The translations under genes were made by a program, and so were the position numbers. A stretch of DNA of 48,322 nt from a virus. The DNA lies in IMG/VR virus record IMGVR_UViG_3300010412_000026, positions 1 to 48,322 of that record. One strand, written 5' to 3'. Shown here in pieces: positions 8,790-17,852 of this stretch (position 1 is its first letter; each line of letters begins with the position of its first letter). The notes beneath the pieces were generated by a model that did not search any database, was not told where the DNA came from, and saw only the letters and a program-made list of their open reading frames with translations.

Positions 8790-9395
8790 CTAAATCTCCA
8801 CTAGATCCGCCCAATATCCGCCGGACGTTTGAGCATCGTCTGCCCACCCTTGGGTCGTCGACGAAGTAGGTATATCGGCTTCGGCGAAAGTGAAATCTTC
8901 GCCCACTGGTGACAATGTATAAATCAAGCCCGAGCCAACGCCTGCAGGACTGGCTTCTTCAATAAAAGACGCTATTTTTTCTGCGATTGCCGCAGAAGCT
9001 AAGGGCTCTAATATTTCAACGGTAAAGTACGCCGGAAAATATTGAGCTAGCAATACCGACGAGCCGTCGGTAAGCGCACGAGCCAAAGCAATAATATCTT
9101 CGGGAGTGCCAGAGCTGAGATTGAGCAAGATACGCGCTTGAATTGCAAGCCTATAATCATCATCGGTTCGGCCTTCTCGGGCCTCGCCGACTATCGAGCC
9201 AAAGCCATCGAGCTGAGCGCCTTCCGCGTTATCGAGCCATCTTTGACTAAGCAGCTCAAAGCAAACATTCTCAAGTTCTTGAATTTGATTGACAAATGCG
9301 GTCAAAACGCCTGCGAGATAAGTCTTGCCTTGGAACTGCGAAACAAGATTAGCGAGCGCCTCGGTCGCGTGGTTGTCTTTATACGCAATCGCCAT
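8790..9395 (-). CDS. Baseplate protein, DUF2612 / P2 gpI-like
   Basis: A 201-residue protein encoded immediately after the baseplate J-like gene, with a TAATG overlap; this is the place of Mu gp48/P2 gpI-type proteins. An N-terminal helical part is followed by the block WLDNAEGAQLDGFGSIVGEARE and then DYRLAIQARILLNLSSGTPEDI, a pattern typical of DUF2612-like tail proteins. A beta segment near FTVEIL and an acidic/aromatic C-terminus follow. It probably links the baseplate wedge to the fibres encoded next. Family level is fairly sure; contacts are inferred. Confidence 0.7.
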   Translation of the reverse strand: MAIAYKDNHATEALANLVSQFQGKTYLAGVLTAFVNQIQELENVCFELLSQRWLDNAEGAQLDGFGSIVGEAREGRTDDDYRLAIQARILLNLSSGTPEDIIALARALTDGSSVLLAQYFPAYFTVEILEPLASAAIAEKIASFIEEASPAGVGSGLIYTLSPVGEDFTFAEADIPTSSTTQGWADDAQTSGGYWADLVEI

Positions 9396-10873
9396 TAGGT
9401 CACTGTCACCGATATCCAGCTTGTGTCAAATTCAGCCAAGTCTCGAAATGCTATTGCGATATTCGTCGTGCCTACCGGTGGACTTACTATGTCAATTTTG
9501 AAGTCCGTTACGTCAATTACGCCCGTAACAGATAGAGGAGCGCATTTAAACTGCAAGGCTATTACGTCATCACCTATCTGCAGCGAATCGCCGAGCGCCT
9601 TGAGTGCTGCCTTTATTTGATCGGATCCATTTGCTGGAAAAATTGTAGGATTAGTGCTGACTGTAACTTCGATATAGATAGGCACTAAGGTCGGACGGCT
9701 GAACTTAATATCATGGAAAAAACCCATGGAATCTTGCACTGATTCCGTAATTGAACCGTAGCTTTCGATTCCGGCGGGTTTTACTTCCCATATCGTATCG
9801 GCAATTTCTTGGTTAGCGCCACCCGAGACAACGACCTCAAAAGACTTCGGCGGCAGACTAGTTATCGGGTCGGTAACTATTGTCACGTTTTCGAATACGT
9901 ATGCTTGAACTACGTCATCTAGCTCACGGACGCGAGCACGGATGGCCTCCACCGAGCCGGCACCCGTGATGCGCAGTAGCTCAATGCGCCGCAGGCGAAA
10001 GTCAGCGTCAGACTCAAGCTCACGACCGATCTCGGCATCAGCGCTGTTAAAGCCAACTACTAAGGTAGTCGGAAAAGCAAGCGCTGCATTGGCAGTGCCG
10101 CCAACTATTTGCACTGAGCTACCGTTGCCCTCCGTATCCGATGTTAAACGTACCTCGCCGAGTGCATCCTCAGCTGCGCCGCCCGTTATACCGGCATTGA
10201 TGGCATCGGCCACTTCTTGCGCTGTCGCATTGCCAATATCGACAAAATCGCCCGTGCTAAAAATCACCGTTTGCGCTAAACCGCCGTCAATTCGGACTTG
10301 AAGCGTCTGAGCATCGGCAAGCGCGAAAGGCTCCGAATTAGCAGTATTAACCGCTGCCGCCGCGCTCCAACCGGATATCGGGGTCACTATAGTATCGATA
10401 GTGCCCGACAAACCTTGAATCGCTCCATAGTCTTCAGATTGAGCCTGCGCAGTAAATGTACCTGGCGCGCCCGTGCTGTTGGTCACTGAGTCAAGTAGTT
10501 CCCATCGAGCACCGGTGGAACCGATACTTACAATGCTGCCAGCCGGGACCGTTACGCCGTCATCGAGATTGAGCTGGTCAAGCTGAACTACGCTCTGCGT
10601 AGCAGGTAGCCGCGTGGCACCCGTAATTGATGCAACCTGGTCGAGCGCTTCGCCGCTGGCACTGTCCGGATACTGACTGCGGTAAATAGCCTCGGCTAAG
10701 TCCCATAATTCCCGTAACTTATCGCCAAAAACACCATTGAGCTGACCGAGCACCGACGTATCGAGCAAGTTTAATGTCGAACTAATTGCGTCGCGCTCAT
10801 CGTCGCGTATTTCGCTCAATATATCTTCGAGCGTTTTTTTTGAAAAACCTTCAGTAGTTACGCCGAAGCTCAT
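9395..10873 (-). CDS. Baseplate J-like protein (Mu gp47-like wedge)
   Basis: A 492-residue protein of the baseplate J / Mu gp47 family, a main component of the contractile-tail baseplate wedge. The N-terminus shows the usual pattern: a helix with long hydrophobic spacing, then YPDSASGEALDQVASITGATRLPA, followed by a beta domain with VPAGSIVS. The centre holds DADFRLRRIELLRITGAGSVEAIRARVREL, characteristic of J proteins. Length matches the family. It overlaps the gp46-like gene by ATGA and the gpI-like gene by TAATG, giving the conserved gp46-gp47-gp48 order of Mu-type baseplates. Confidence 0.9.
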   Translation of the reverse strand: MSFGVTTEGFSKKTLEDILSEIRDDERDAISSTLNLLDTSVLGQLNGVFGDKLRELWDLAEAIYRSQYPDSASGEALDQVASITGATRLPATQSVVQLDQLNLDDGVTVPAGSIVSIGSTGARWELLDSVTNSTGAPGTFTAQAQSEDYGAIQGLSGTIDTIVTPISGWSAAAAVNTANSEPFALADAQTLQVRIDGGLAQTVIFSTGDFVDIGNATAQEVADAINAGITGGAAEDALGEVRLTSDTEGNGSSVQIVGGTANAALAFPTTLVVGFNSADAEIGRELESDADFRLRRIELLRITGAGSVEAIRARVRELDDVVQAYVFENVTIVTDPITSLPPKSFEVVVSGGANQEIADTIWEVKPAGIESYGSITESVQDSMGFFHDIKFSRPTLVPIYIEVTVSTNPTIFPANGSDQIKAALKALGDSLQIGDDVIALQFKCAPLSVTGVIDVTDFKIDIVSPPVGTTNIAIAFRDLAEFDTSWISVTVT

Positions 10874-11229
10874 ACGATTAGTTCCTTGTTATACTCGATG
10901 GTGCCCTCAGTTGACGTCGCCAAGAACGATACATTAAGCACTCGGCTTGTACCATCGTAGTCGACGACTAAATCATTGACGGCAGTAACGCCTGGCGTCG
11001 TCAAAATTGCTGCTCGAAATATGCTTTTGATTGCCGCTAGCCGTGGTTTTTGCCCCAGAATTTTTTCGTAGTAGGGAACACCCAAGCGTCTATCCAAAAA
11101 CCATTCTCCCAGAAAAAATTTAAGCCTGATATCAATGTCTTGAGCAACCGCGTCGACGCCCTCGACCAACATGACCGAATCGTTTTCGATGGCCAAGTCC
11201 CCTGACGAATCAAGCTTCAAATCTGACAT
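10870..11229 (-). CDS. Baseplate wedge protein, gpW/gp25 (Mu gp46-like)
   Basis: A 119-residue protein of the gp25/gpW/Mu gp46 family, which joins baseplate wedges to the tube and sheath start. Visible signatures are DLAIENDSVMLVEGVDAVAQDIDIRLKFF, the GEWFLDRRLGVPYYEKILGQ core with the E-W-F-x-D motif, and a C-terminal beta pair (GTSRVLNVSFLA). Length is normal. It lies directly between the spike protein and the J-like wedge, as in Mu-type phages. Confidence 0.88.
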   Translation of the reverse strand: MSDLKLDSSGDLAIENDSVMLVEGVDAVAQDIDIRLKFFLGEWFLDRRLGVPYYEKILGQKPRLAAIKSIFRAAILTTPGVTAVNDLVVDYDGTSRVLNVSFLATSTEGTIEYNKELIV

Positions 11230-12015
11230 TTAGCCGTCCGGTATCGATACTTTGGTTGAGTTAATGCTTGTATCCCAAGCGGGCGTCGATAACGGTGGCA
11301 CCGGCGGTCCGGTCGGCGAACCTGGCGCTGCCGATAAATGCGTATGGCCCGCGGCTCCCCCCCATAAATCAAGCGTCGACTTGAGATTCGTCCACAAAGT
11401 TTGCAAGGCTTCAGCTATAGCGACGTGCTTTGCCCCATCTCCCAGCGTTAGCTTGGCGTCACCATCCTTGCCTTCGAGAGTTAGTGTTATGCCGTCATCG
11501 TAGGTAATCTCGACTATGCCGCCGTCTTTGATGGTTACCTGCGCGCCTTTGTCTTTTTGGCCGAACGTCAGGCCTTCCGTGTTTGCATCTTTGAGCGATT
11601 TGTTGAACGGGTAAAAGCAAGGGAAAGCAACCGCGTCCGATAAATCGTGCATTCGGAGGTCAATCGGGTCCACTTCCGAACCGTCGCCAGCGCTCCATAT
11701 ATCGATGCTGCGCTCGCAAAATACAAGCAGCACAAAGTCGTCTTTTTCTACGGGGAAACTAATAAAAAAGCCGCCTGCGCGCGGAAACATTACAGGTACA
11801 TCGGTAATAACGGGCAGCGATTCGGTTTCCTCCGTGCCGTCATCGTTTATGACAGTGCGCTTAAGCAAAGGCTTTACATCGACTTTTTGCTTCTTGGCGT
11901 CGTACTTCTCGACGCGTCCGGGCATCGCAGTATGCGTATTGCTCAGCCCGCTATCGACAGCAACCCGCAGCACTTCTTCGAGTGCAGGCGTGCGCGTATT
12001 TCCAAGTCGTGTCAT
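11230..12015 (-). CDS. Baseplate spike protein, Gp138-N / Mu gp45-like
   Basis: A 261-residue protein. The N-terminal half resembles the Gp138 N-terminal OB-type domain of baseplate spikes (HTAMPGRVEKYDAKKQKVDVKPLL, then PVMFPRAGGFFISFPVEKDDFVLLVFCERSID). A short beta-helical stretch follows (VTIKDGGIVEITYDDGITLTLEG). Near the C-terminus GHTH lies in a Pro/Gly-rich stretch; His pairs of this kind can coordinate metal at spike tips. It overlaps the upstream hub-like gene by ATGA. Function as the membrane-piercing spike rests on family and position. Confidence 0.75.
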   Translation of the reverse strand: MTRLGNTRTPALEEVLRVAVDSGLSNTHTAMPGRVEKYDAKKQKVDVKPLLKRTVINDDGTEETESLPVITDVPVMFPRAGGFFISFPVEKDDFVLLVFCERSIDIWSAGDGSEVDPIDLRMHDLSDAVAFPCFYPFNKSLKDANTEGLTFGQKDKGAQVTIKDGGIVEITYDDGITLTLEGKDGDAKLTLGDGAKHVAIAEALQTLWTNLKSTLDLWGGAAGHTHLSAAPGSPTGPPVPPLSTPAWDTSINSTKVSIPDG

Positions 12016-12854
12016 AGCGGCTTCGCCTCCAACTCACTGTACCAGTCCGTGCCCCAAGTATCACCATAATGCCTTACGCGCTCTAATTTAAAAAATCCAG
12101 TGACCGTCAGAGACTCAAACTTAACGCGTCTACCAGGGACTAGACCACCGAGCAGTAAAGTCCGAGCTTTGACGATACCCTTTTCGCCCAGCTCGGGCGA
12201 ACCGATTAAACCAGACGATGGCGATAGAAGCAAAACTTGTTGTTGTGTGGTTTCTCCGGGCTTGAGCACTTGTAACTGCCCATCCTGTATGGACCATTGA
12301 AGCCCTGCCGTGCTTATGTATTTGTCTAATATATCCGATACCTTGCCCGATATCGCAACCCCCTTCGTAAATTGCTTCATACCGCGAGTTATATCAGTGA
12401 ATGCCGTCGAGCTATTGCCGAGCCCGACACCGAGAGCCTTGGCTGCTTGGTTTAAAACCGCTGTTAATTGCGTACCTGGTCCGAAGCTTTTATTAATGCG
12501 AGCTGAAGCGTACTTTTTGCCGCCGTCCTTGAGCTGAATTTTTGTTACCCACGCGGTCGATTCTTTGTTAGACGCTGCGTAGGTAATATCGCCCGAGAAA
12601 ATCTGCTCCAATTGCTGAACATAGCCAGCCTCAATGATGCAAGGTTGAGTTTCCTTAAGAGACTGACGATGCGTTTCGTTCAAATTGTAGACCGTAAGCT
12701 CAGCTTTATTCGGACTGCTAGCCCCTGACTTCTCGACCGAGAAAGCCATACGCAGTGTCGGCCGAGCTACTGCTTGACCGTTCTCGACCACGCGAGCTGC
12801 AATCTTGGTGGTGCCTATCGTCACCGATATGTCGCGATTGAAAAGGTCGGTCAT
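12012..12854 (-). CDS. Baseplate hub-like protein
   Basis: A 280-residue protein between the plug and spike genes, overlapping each by ATGA. It has a mixed alpha/beta composition typical of gpD/gp44-type hub proteins: an early ARPTLRMAFSVEKSG stretch, AELTVYNLNETHRQSLK (a family-like 'VYNL' strand), then a central tail-protein-like domain with LDKYISTAGLQWSIQDGQLQVL. The C-terminal SELEAKPL segment matches similar phage proteins. No lytic catalytic residues are seen. The hub assignment rests on order and pattern rather than a unique motif. Confidence 0.65.
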   Translation of the reverse strand: MTDLFNRDISVTIGTTKIAARVVENGQAVARPTLRMAFSVEKSGASSPNKAELTVYNLNETHRQSLKETQPCIIEAGYVQQLEQIFSGDITYAASNKESTAWVTKIQLKDGGKKYASARINKSFGPGTQLTAVLNQAAKALGVGLGNSSTAFTDITRGMKQFTKGVAISGKVSDILDKYISTAGLQWSIQDGQLQVLKPGETTQQQVLLLSPSSGLIGSPELGEKGIVKARTLLLGGLVPGRRVKFESLTVTGFFKLERVRHYGDTWGTDWYSELEAKPL

Positions 12855-13186
12855 GGCAGCGAGCTTTGCTCCTCGTAGACCATCGTCACGTTCTCGTCGA
12901 GGTCGTTAAGCCCGGGGTCTTCTACAGGCTCAATAGTATCGAGAACTATAATCTCGCCTGGAGGTCTCGTCTGAAGCTGGCAAGTACGCATCACGGGAAA
13001 GTTTACGACTAGCTTCATTCCTAGCCGAATCGGATTGCCATCCGTGTCATTTACATCGAGATACCAAAAATCCTCGCGGGCGTTATACTTGAAATAAAGC
13101 TGATACTCGGCACCGTCGAGCGTAATCACCATATAGAAATTGCCATCAGTAGAGGCATTCGACGTCGGTATGGTAAGCAGTGACAT
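12851..13186 (-). CDS. Baseplate plug protein (DUF6983-like)
   Basis: A 111-residue all-beta protein. The run YMVITLDGAEYQLYFKYNAREDFWYLDVNDTDGNPIRLGMKLVVN is the hallmark of the small phage plug family, with the W-Y-L-D-V strand and the G-x-P-[IL] turn. Family members sit in the centre of small contractile baseplates. The protein is normal in length and lies between the Dit-like gene and the hub gene, with an ATGA overlap to the latter. Role by family resemblance. Confidence 0.7.
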   Translation of the reverse strand: MSLLTIPTSNASTDGNFYMVITLDGAEYQLYFKYNAREDFWYLDVNDTDGNPIRLGMKLVVNFPVMRTCQLQTRPPGEIIVLDTIEPVEDPGLNDLDENVTMVYEEQSSLP

Positions 13187-13786
13187 TTAGGCTCCGAATA
13201 GACTGGCCAAGCTTCCTAGTACGGATGACGATTTTGCGGCTTGTGCTGCAGTCGCAGCTCCCGGCACTTTCTTGCCGACGTCTTTTGCGCCTTTCTGCCC
13301 GACGTTAGCTGGCTCGGGCGCATTGACGGTTTCGGTCTTCGCAATGATGATTTCGCGCAAACTGAGCGAGCAGTTGATCACGTTACCAGTATTTACGTCT
13401 CGAGCTACCGACATGGACGTTATCGCCATGTTCTCATATTCCCACAGACTGGTTACCACCGTGACGAGCTCACCATCATCCATGAGCTGCCGAAGCGTTG
13501 CATATGCAAGTTCAGCCCTATCTGTAGCTGGCGTCAAATCGTTAGTAAGCGGCGATGGACTATTTAGACTTGCCAAAAATACAATTGGATGGTTCGAGAC
13601 GACGCCATTAACTTCGAGCGTCTCGGGCAGTCGCCGGATATGGTCGGATATAGTCGAGCCCTCTTCGACCGGATGGTCTGCAATTTCGCATTGCCGTGCA
13701 TGAGTCTCGCTGAGGCTCGCGTCGAATTGCACCACTCCGACGGTTAGATGCGTTTTAGGTCCGAAAAGCAGCTCGGTAAGTGCCAT
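13187..13786 (-). CDS. Dit-like baseplate protein
   Basis: A 199-residue protein encoded just after the tape measure gene; its ribosome binding site (AGGAGGG) lies inside the end of that gene. It begins with a beta-rich domain (GVVQFDASLSETHARQCEIADHPVEEGSTISDHIRR), in which the HPVE/ISDH block recalls the Dit-like family of myovirus baseplates. NMAITSMSVARDVNTGNVINCSLSLREIIIA further matches that family. The C-terminal 40 residues are Ala/Lys/Ser-rich and probably flexible. It likely forms a ring around the tube start. Confidence 0.7.
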   Translation of the reverse strand: MALTELLFGPKTHLTVGVVQFDASLSETHARQCEIADHPVEEGSTISDHIRRLPETLEVNGVVSNHPIVFLASLNSPSPLTNDLTPATDRAELAYATLRQLMDDGELVTVVTSLWEYENMAITSMSVARDVNTGNVINCSLSLREIIIAKTETVNAPEPANVGQKGAKDVGKKVPGAATAAQAAKSSSVLGSLASLFGA

Positions 13787-13789
13787 TGC

Positions 13790-15445
13790 TCACCCTCCTG
13801 TAGCTGCCGCAGGCGACAGTGCTTGTATTGCCATCCGATTCTGTGATTCGATTGCGTTCTCGACTTGACGCGCTACCGCTTGCGCTAGACGCTCTTCGTT
13901 CATGCCCGGTGCCGCGGTCACGTTGACGCCGACCGATGTTTGTGGGCTGAAGATATTGCCACTACGACTAGGCGAAGCCGAAGCAAGTGGCGTTGCCATT
14001 GCAGCCGGACCCGCTGTTGCCACATTACCAAGGCCGCGCGCAGTCGTAGCAGCAGTCCCGCCTTCGTCGCCACCGAACAATCCCGCGATGTAATTCTTCG
14101 CTGATTTAAAAGGCGAAACGATTGCATCCAAGGCTGAGCTTGCAAAATTGCCTAGCATTTCAAGCCAACCGTTTAGCGCATCTTGCATGCTCGTACCAAT
14201 GTCAGACCAAAGATTGCTAAAAACATCGGCCAAATTAGTACCTAAGCCCTCGAACGCTGCGGTAGCATCTTTGGTAAATAAGTCGATCCAAAATTGAACG
14301 AACGAAAAGACGATATCGCGTAAAGCAGTGAACGTGGTTTTCGTCTGCTCCCATATTATGAGCAGAGCTTCCTTAAGCGCAGGAAACTGATTAAGTAATT
14401 GGCCTAAAGAATCAATCAGCTTACCTATTGCGGATTCACCACCCTCGCGCCATGTCTGAAAATCTTCGATAAGGATGCCGATAAGACCTATCAGCAATAA
14501 TATTGAGCCGCCGGGCAATAACAATAGGGCTACAAGTCCAGCTATCGCGATAGAGACATTGAATATCTGACGTTGTAGCGGAGTAAAGCTATCCATCCAC
14601 GCCACGAAACCGGCGACTACATCAACAACCAATCTCTGAACGCCGGCCATTACTCCGCCAAGCCTTTTTACGACCGGACCGATGTTCGTTCTAATCCAGC
14701 CCTGGCTGGCTTTAATCAGACCTATTAGAGATTCTTGAACTGAGATAAGCGATGGCAGAAAGGCTTTCGCTATTACATTATTAACGCCTTGGAAACCTTT
14801 TTGCAGCCTAGTTTGATTATCGACAAAACTTGTCGATAGACCTATGAGTTCGCCATCTATGACTCCACCGAGCGCATCTAATTCGCCACGTTGAGCTTCG
14901 ATGGCAGCCGAACCTTGCTTTAGTAGTGGCAATAATGCCACACCGCTTTCGCCAAGTACGCGTTGAGCTGCCGCCGCGCGTTGCGTATCATTCGGTAGCG
15001 CTGCAATCCCATCGGCTAGCTCGGGAAGCAATTCGTTGGCAGTCTTAAGCGAGCCGTCGGCCTTTTTTACGTTTACGTTTAGGCTGGCGAAACCGTCTGA
15101 TGCTTCTTTTGAGCCCTTGCTTGCCATATCGATCGAAAGCGCTAATTTGCGTACGCCCATCGATATTGACTCAACGCTCGCGCCGCTCAGTTCGGCTACG
15201 TGTCCCCAGCGCTGCAGCTCGTCGGCGGCAATGCCTGTCCTTTGAGCCATTTTGTCAAATTTGTCACCGAGAGCTGCAGTCTGTTCGGCGATGCCCTTAA
15301 GAGCACCAATCGCTTTTATCGATGCGAAAGCAGCAGCAGCGACCTTTGCTGCTTTGACGAGCGAACCTAAAGTACCCTCAGCTTTTTGGGCGCTTTGTTC
15401 GTCGGTCTTGAATCCAAGTAGCGCGACTAGCTGCTTAACGATCAT
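13790..15445 (-). CDS. Tail tape measure protein
   Basis: A 551-residue protein placed after the frameshifted chaperones and before the baseplate genes, the usual tape-measure position. It is largely helical, with a GLxxLxK-type N-terminus, long Ala/Leu-rich helices, a hydrophobic region at about 290-325 (SIAIAGLVALLLLPGG, ILLLIGLIGIL) and a Ser/Ala/Pro-rich linker before the C-terminus. The length suggests a fairly short tail, using the usual rule of about 1.5 angstrom per residue. No lysozyme or peptidase motif is evident. Confidence 0.85.
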   Translation of the reverse strand: MIVKQLVALLGFKTDEQSAQKAEGTLGSLVKAAKVAAAAFASIKAIGALKGIAEQTAALGDKFDKMAQRTGIAADELQRWGHVAELSGASVESISMGVRKLALSIDMASKGSKEASDGFASLNVNVKKADGSLKTANELLPELADGIAALPNDTQRAAAAQRVLGESGVALLPLLKQGSAAIEAQRGELDALGGVIDGELIGLSTSFVDNQTRLQKGFQGVNNVIAKAFLPSLISVQESLIGLIKASQGWIRTNIGPVVKRLGGVMAGVQRLVVDVVAGFVAWMDSFTPLQRQIFNVSIAIAGLVALLLLPGGSILLLIGLIGILIEDFQTWREGGESAIGKLIDSLGQLLNQFPALKEALLIIWEQTKTTFTALRDIVFSFVQFWIDLFTKDATAAFEGLGTNLADVFSNLWSDIGTSMQDALNGWLEMLGNFASSALDAIVSPFKSAKNYIAGLFGGDEGGTAATTARGLGNVATAGPAAMATPLASASPSRSGNIFSPQTSVGVNVTAAPGMNEERLAQAVARQVENAIESQNRMAIQALSPAAATGG

Positions 15446-15449
15446 CGTC

Positions 15450-16090
15450 TTATCTTCCTTTCGCGCTTCTAGTCATCGCCTCGGTGGCTCGTCTCTCTGC
15501 CTCTTCTTTTATGTCAAGCGCCTCGTTTGCGTCTAAAACATCGAGCAAGTCGTAATATGTTTCAATCTCTCTTAAGGTCGCTACATGCTCGAGCACCAGA
15601 CGCCAGACGAGCCATTTTAGGTGCTCCGGGACAGGGACACTATGTTCGCCATGTCTGCGCCTCGGGCTTGAACGTTGTCGACCAAGGCGCTCAAGCACTT
15701 TCCCCATTGCGCCTGCATTGCAAAGGCAAGCCACTTGTACATCGCCTGCAACTTGCCTCTAAAATGCGCTTCGAAAATCGGCTTCAATGGCTTGCCGTCG
15801 ACGTGAGTTACTTCAGCCATTGAATTGATTATGTTTTTTAGCGTGACCTTATCGAGACTAGCAAATAGACTGCTTGCTGCCTTCGTAAAAAAATCGGCAT
15901 TTAGCTCGTTTTCAAGCGTCGGCTTTCCCGAGCTAAGCGAATTCGCAAATACATCTAAGACCGGACCAAGCGATGGTCCGACCATCTTTGATAGGTCGAC
16001 TAGCAGGTCATGCGAAACCATTGGTCCGAGCATATAAACCGTATATTTATTTCCGTCTATTTCGCGTGTTTCGCCGTTAAATTGGCTCAT
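15450..16090 (-). CDS. Tail assembly chaperone, -1 frameshift fusion product
   Basis: Two overlapping frames lie upstream of the tape measure gene, with the second in the -1 frame relative to the first. The overlap contains GGGAAAG (minus strand 15704-15698), phased as G-GGA-AAG in the first frame. This is the heptamer used by lambda G/GT. A slip there joins residues 1-131 of the first frame to 82 residues of the second, giving about 213 residues. The added part is charged and helical (EHLKWLVWRLVLEHVATLREIETYYDLLDVL). It should bind the tape measure and tube proteins during tail assembly. The second frame has no convincing start of its own. Confidence 0.8.
15617..16090 (-). CDS. Tail assembly chaperone, short form
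   Basis: A 157-residue protein made when no frameshift occurs. It is mainly helical, with MVSHDLLVDLSKMVGPSLGPVLDVF near the N-terminus and AFAMQAQWGKCLSALV near the slip site. It resembles the small acidic chaperones encoded before tape measure genes in myoviruses. Its start follows the tube gene by only a few bases. The short-to-fusion ratio is normally fixed by slippage efficiency. Its role in coating the tape measure protein is inferred from family and gene order. Confidence 0.75.
   Translation of the reverse strand: MSQFNGETREIDGNKYTVYMLGPMVSHDLLVDLSKMVGPSLGPVLDVFANSLSSGKPTLENELNADFFTKAASSLFASLDKVTLKNIINSMAEVTHVDGKPLKPIFEAHFRGKLQAMYKWLAFAMQAQWGKCLSALVDNVQARGADMANIVSLSRST
15698..15704 (-). 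promoter_or_regulatory. GGGAAAG slippery heptamer for -1 frameshift
   Basis: On the minus strand the sequence reads TGG-GGA-AAG-TGC in the frame of the short chaperone. The heptamer G-GGA-AAG fits the X-XXY-YYZ rule for tandem -1 slippage and is identical to the lambda G-T site. The -1 frame is open from here to 15450. Confidence 0.85.
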
Positions 16091-16093
16091 AAA

Positions 16094-16522
16094 TTAATTG
16101 CCCCCATGATTTTGAATTAAATCCGCCGTTTCAACTATCCACTCCCGGCTTTCGGCTTCACGGCTAAATGCGGCAGCCGGTGGTCTCACTATCCAAGCTT
16201 TCTCGGCCGCGTAAAGCGACGTGCCACTATTGTCTTTGACCAGCAACGGTCCGATGCCGTCGCCGTTGGGCGTGTTGACATCGAGATTGTGCAAAGCCGA
16301 CAATAAAGCGTTACTGCTCGACCACTGACCGAGAGTAAAAGTTACTCGACCGCTTTTATTGTTGGTTTTTGAACGGCAGGCTTCACCGTCGGTCCCAACC
16401 TGAAGCGTAAAACTATCTTCGTTTTGTTCGACGTTTACGAATGTACCATCAGCAAATCCCGAGACTGGTATCCCGGCAAAGATGATGGCTACCTGCGACG
16501 GGTCATAAGTATATAAAGCCAT
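16094..16522 (-). CDS. Tail tube protein (DUF3277-like)
   Basis: A 142-residue beta-rich protein directly downstream of the sheath gene. It opens with YDPSQVAIIFAGIPVSGFADGTFVNVEQNEDSFTLQVGTDGEACRSKTNNKSGRVTFTL, which shows the tube-family pattern 'G-x-x-[IV]-x-G-[FY]-x-x-G-x-x-[IV]' with a conserved G-x-D-G-E turn. Length matches DUF3277 tube subunits, which travel with DUF3383 sheath proteins. It polymerises into the inner tube through which DNA leaves the head. Confidence 0.88.
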   Translation of the reverse strand: MALYTYDPSQVAIIFAGIPVSGFADGTFVNVEQNEDSFTLQVGTDGEACRSKTNNKSGRVTFTLGQWSSSNALLSALHNLDVNTPNGDGIGPLLVKDNSGTSLYAAEKAWIVRPPAAAFSREAESREWIVETADLIQNHGGN

Positions 16523-16532
16523 AGGTATCTCC

Positions 16533-17852
16533 TTAAACCGAGACTACGCCAGTTACGATAACTTTGTGAATCGCGCCCGCTAGGACGGCCTCGAACTCGA
16601 CGTTATCCAATAGACGAATTGCTTTATCGGTGGATGGCACATTGGCAGCAAGCGGCACCGTGACCGTTGGCGCCGGATCAGCTGACAAAATTCCCTGGTC
16701 GATAGATAGCTGCATGACCGCCCGAACTTCGGCCTCAATTACTGCAATACCCTGGTCGGTAAAAGGAATCTTGTCGGAATTCGCAAGACGGCTATAGATG
16801 TATTCTTGGAGCCTAGCTCGAATAAAGTCTACGCTACGCGTAACATCGATAAACTCGCCCGAAGCGGTTACGCCTTGTTGAGTTATCGAGACACCTGCCA
16901 CCGTCGTGTAGTGGTTACAGCCTTTGCCCTCGAGCACTCCAACTTGCGTATCAGTGAGCGACACCGAATCGACGCCCGATAAAGTCTTAAACTTCCAAGT
17001 AATCGAGCCAGGGTCTTTGGGAAAGCACTTGCCCATCCAAGCCGCGCCCGCGTACTGCGAAGCTTTCGGATGGTACATTATCGCTGTTCGCGCGTAGCCA
17101 GCGGTCTGTAGCTGCGAAGCCACGTCATCTGATACCGACGCGGACAGTATCTCGGTATCCGCCGATTGTGTAATCATCAATTTTATATTGGCTTCGATAT
17201 AAGCTGCCGCAGCTAAAATGCAGGCCGAACTAGCATTGGTCAAAATTAGACCATACCAATCGTCATTTTCTTCGCGTACTGCAGTAATATCGGCCACGAT
17301 GCCATTAGGCGTGCCGTCGGGCGTGATATCTTCGAGGTCAAGAATCGCGGTATTTTGCACGTAGAACGTAAATGGATTGCCAACCGCATTGGCTTCGATA
17401 TCTAAATCGGTAGTGTTATCCGTCGTAGTTACCGGTTGCGCTAACAGGTCGATGGCAGCTTTTAGCCCTGCGGTAATCTCGGCCACCGTGGGCGACGCAT
17501 CGGTCGTGAACTTGGCTTCAAGCCCGTTTATGTACACGATATAATCGTAGGTAGCCTTTAAATTCGTAGCGACAGGCGTTACTTTTACTTTCTTTTCTTC
17601 GCGATTTTCTTCGCGACCGACAATGACGCGCGTCGGCTTCGGATTTTGCGAGAAGCAAGCTTGTGCCGCGAGATATGCTTCGTCGGTCGTAGCGAATCCA
17701 TCCGAGACCATTGAATCTAAGCTAGTGTAGCTTCGAGCGCGTTCCGGCCAATTAGTATGATAGGCCATAATCAACGGCAAGCCGAAACCGGTTCGTGACG
17801 GTGCTGTCGTTTGCGCCGTAATAGTAACCTGTACGATATCGCTAAGGCTCAT
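16533..17852 (-). CDS. Contractile tail sheath protein (DUF3383-like)
   Basis: A 439-residue protein of the DUF3383 sheath family. The N-terminus carries DIVQVTITAQTTAPSRTGFGLPLIMAYHT, followed by an ARSYTSLDSMVSDGFATTDEAYLAAQACFSQNP block typical of sheaths. The C-terminal third has LQEYIYSRLANSDKIPFTDQGIAVIEAEVRAVM, the interlocking domain of this family. Presence of this gene next to a tube gene shows that the phage has a contractile tail. Length is standard. Confidence 0.92.
   Translation of the reverse strand: MSLSDIVQVTITAQTTAPSRTGFGLPLIMAYHTNWPERARSYTSLDSMVSDGFATTDEAYLAAQACFSQNPKPTRVIVGREENREEKKVKVTPVATNLKATYDYIVYINGLEAKFTTDASPTVAEITAGLKAAIDLLAQPVTTTDNTTDLDIEANAVGNPFTFYVQNTAILDLEDITPDGTPNGIVADITAVREENDDWYGLILTNASSACILAAAAYIEANIKLMITQSADTEILSASVSDDVASQLQTAGYARTAIMYHPKASQYAGAAWMGKCFPKDPGSITWKFKTLSGVDSVSLTDTQVGVLEGKGCNHYTTVAGVSITQQGVTASGEFIDVTRSVDFIRARLQEYIYSRLANSDKIPFTDQGIAVIEAEVRAVMQLSIDQGILSADPAPTVTVPLAANVPSTDKAIRLLDNVEFEAVLAGAIHKVIVTGVVSV

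Noticed and set aside
15620-15734. Independent start for the second chaperone frame
   Set aside because: No ribosome binding site is seen, and the slip site explains the frame better.
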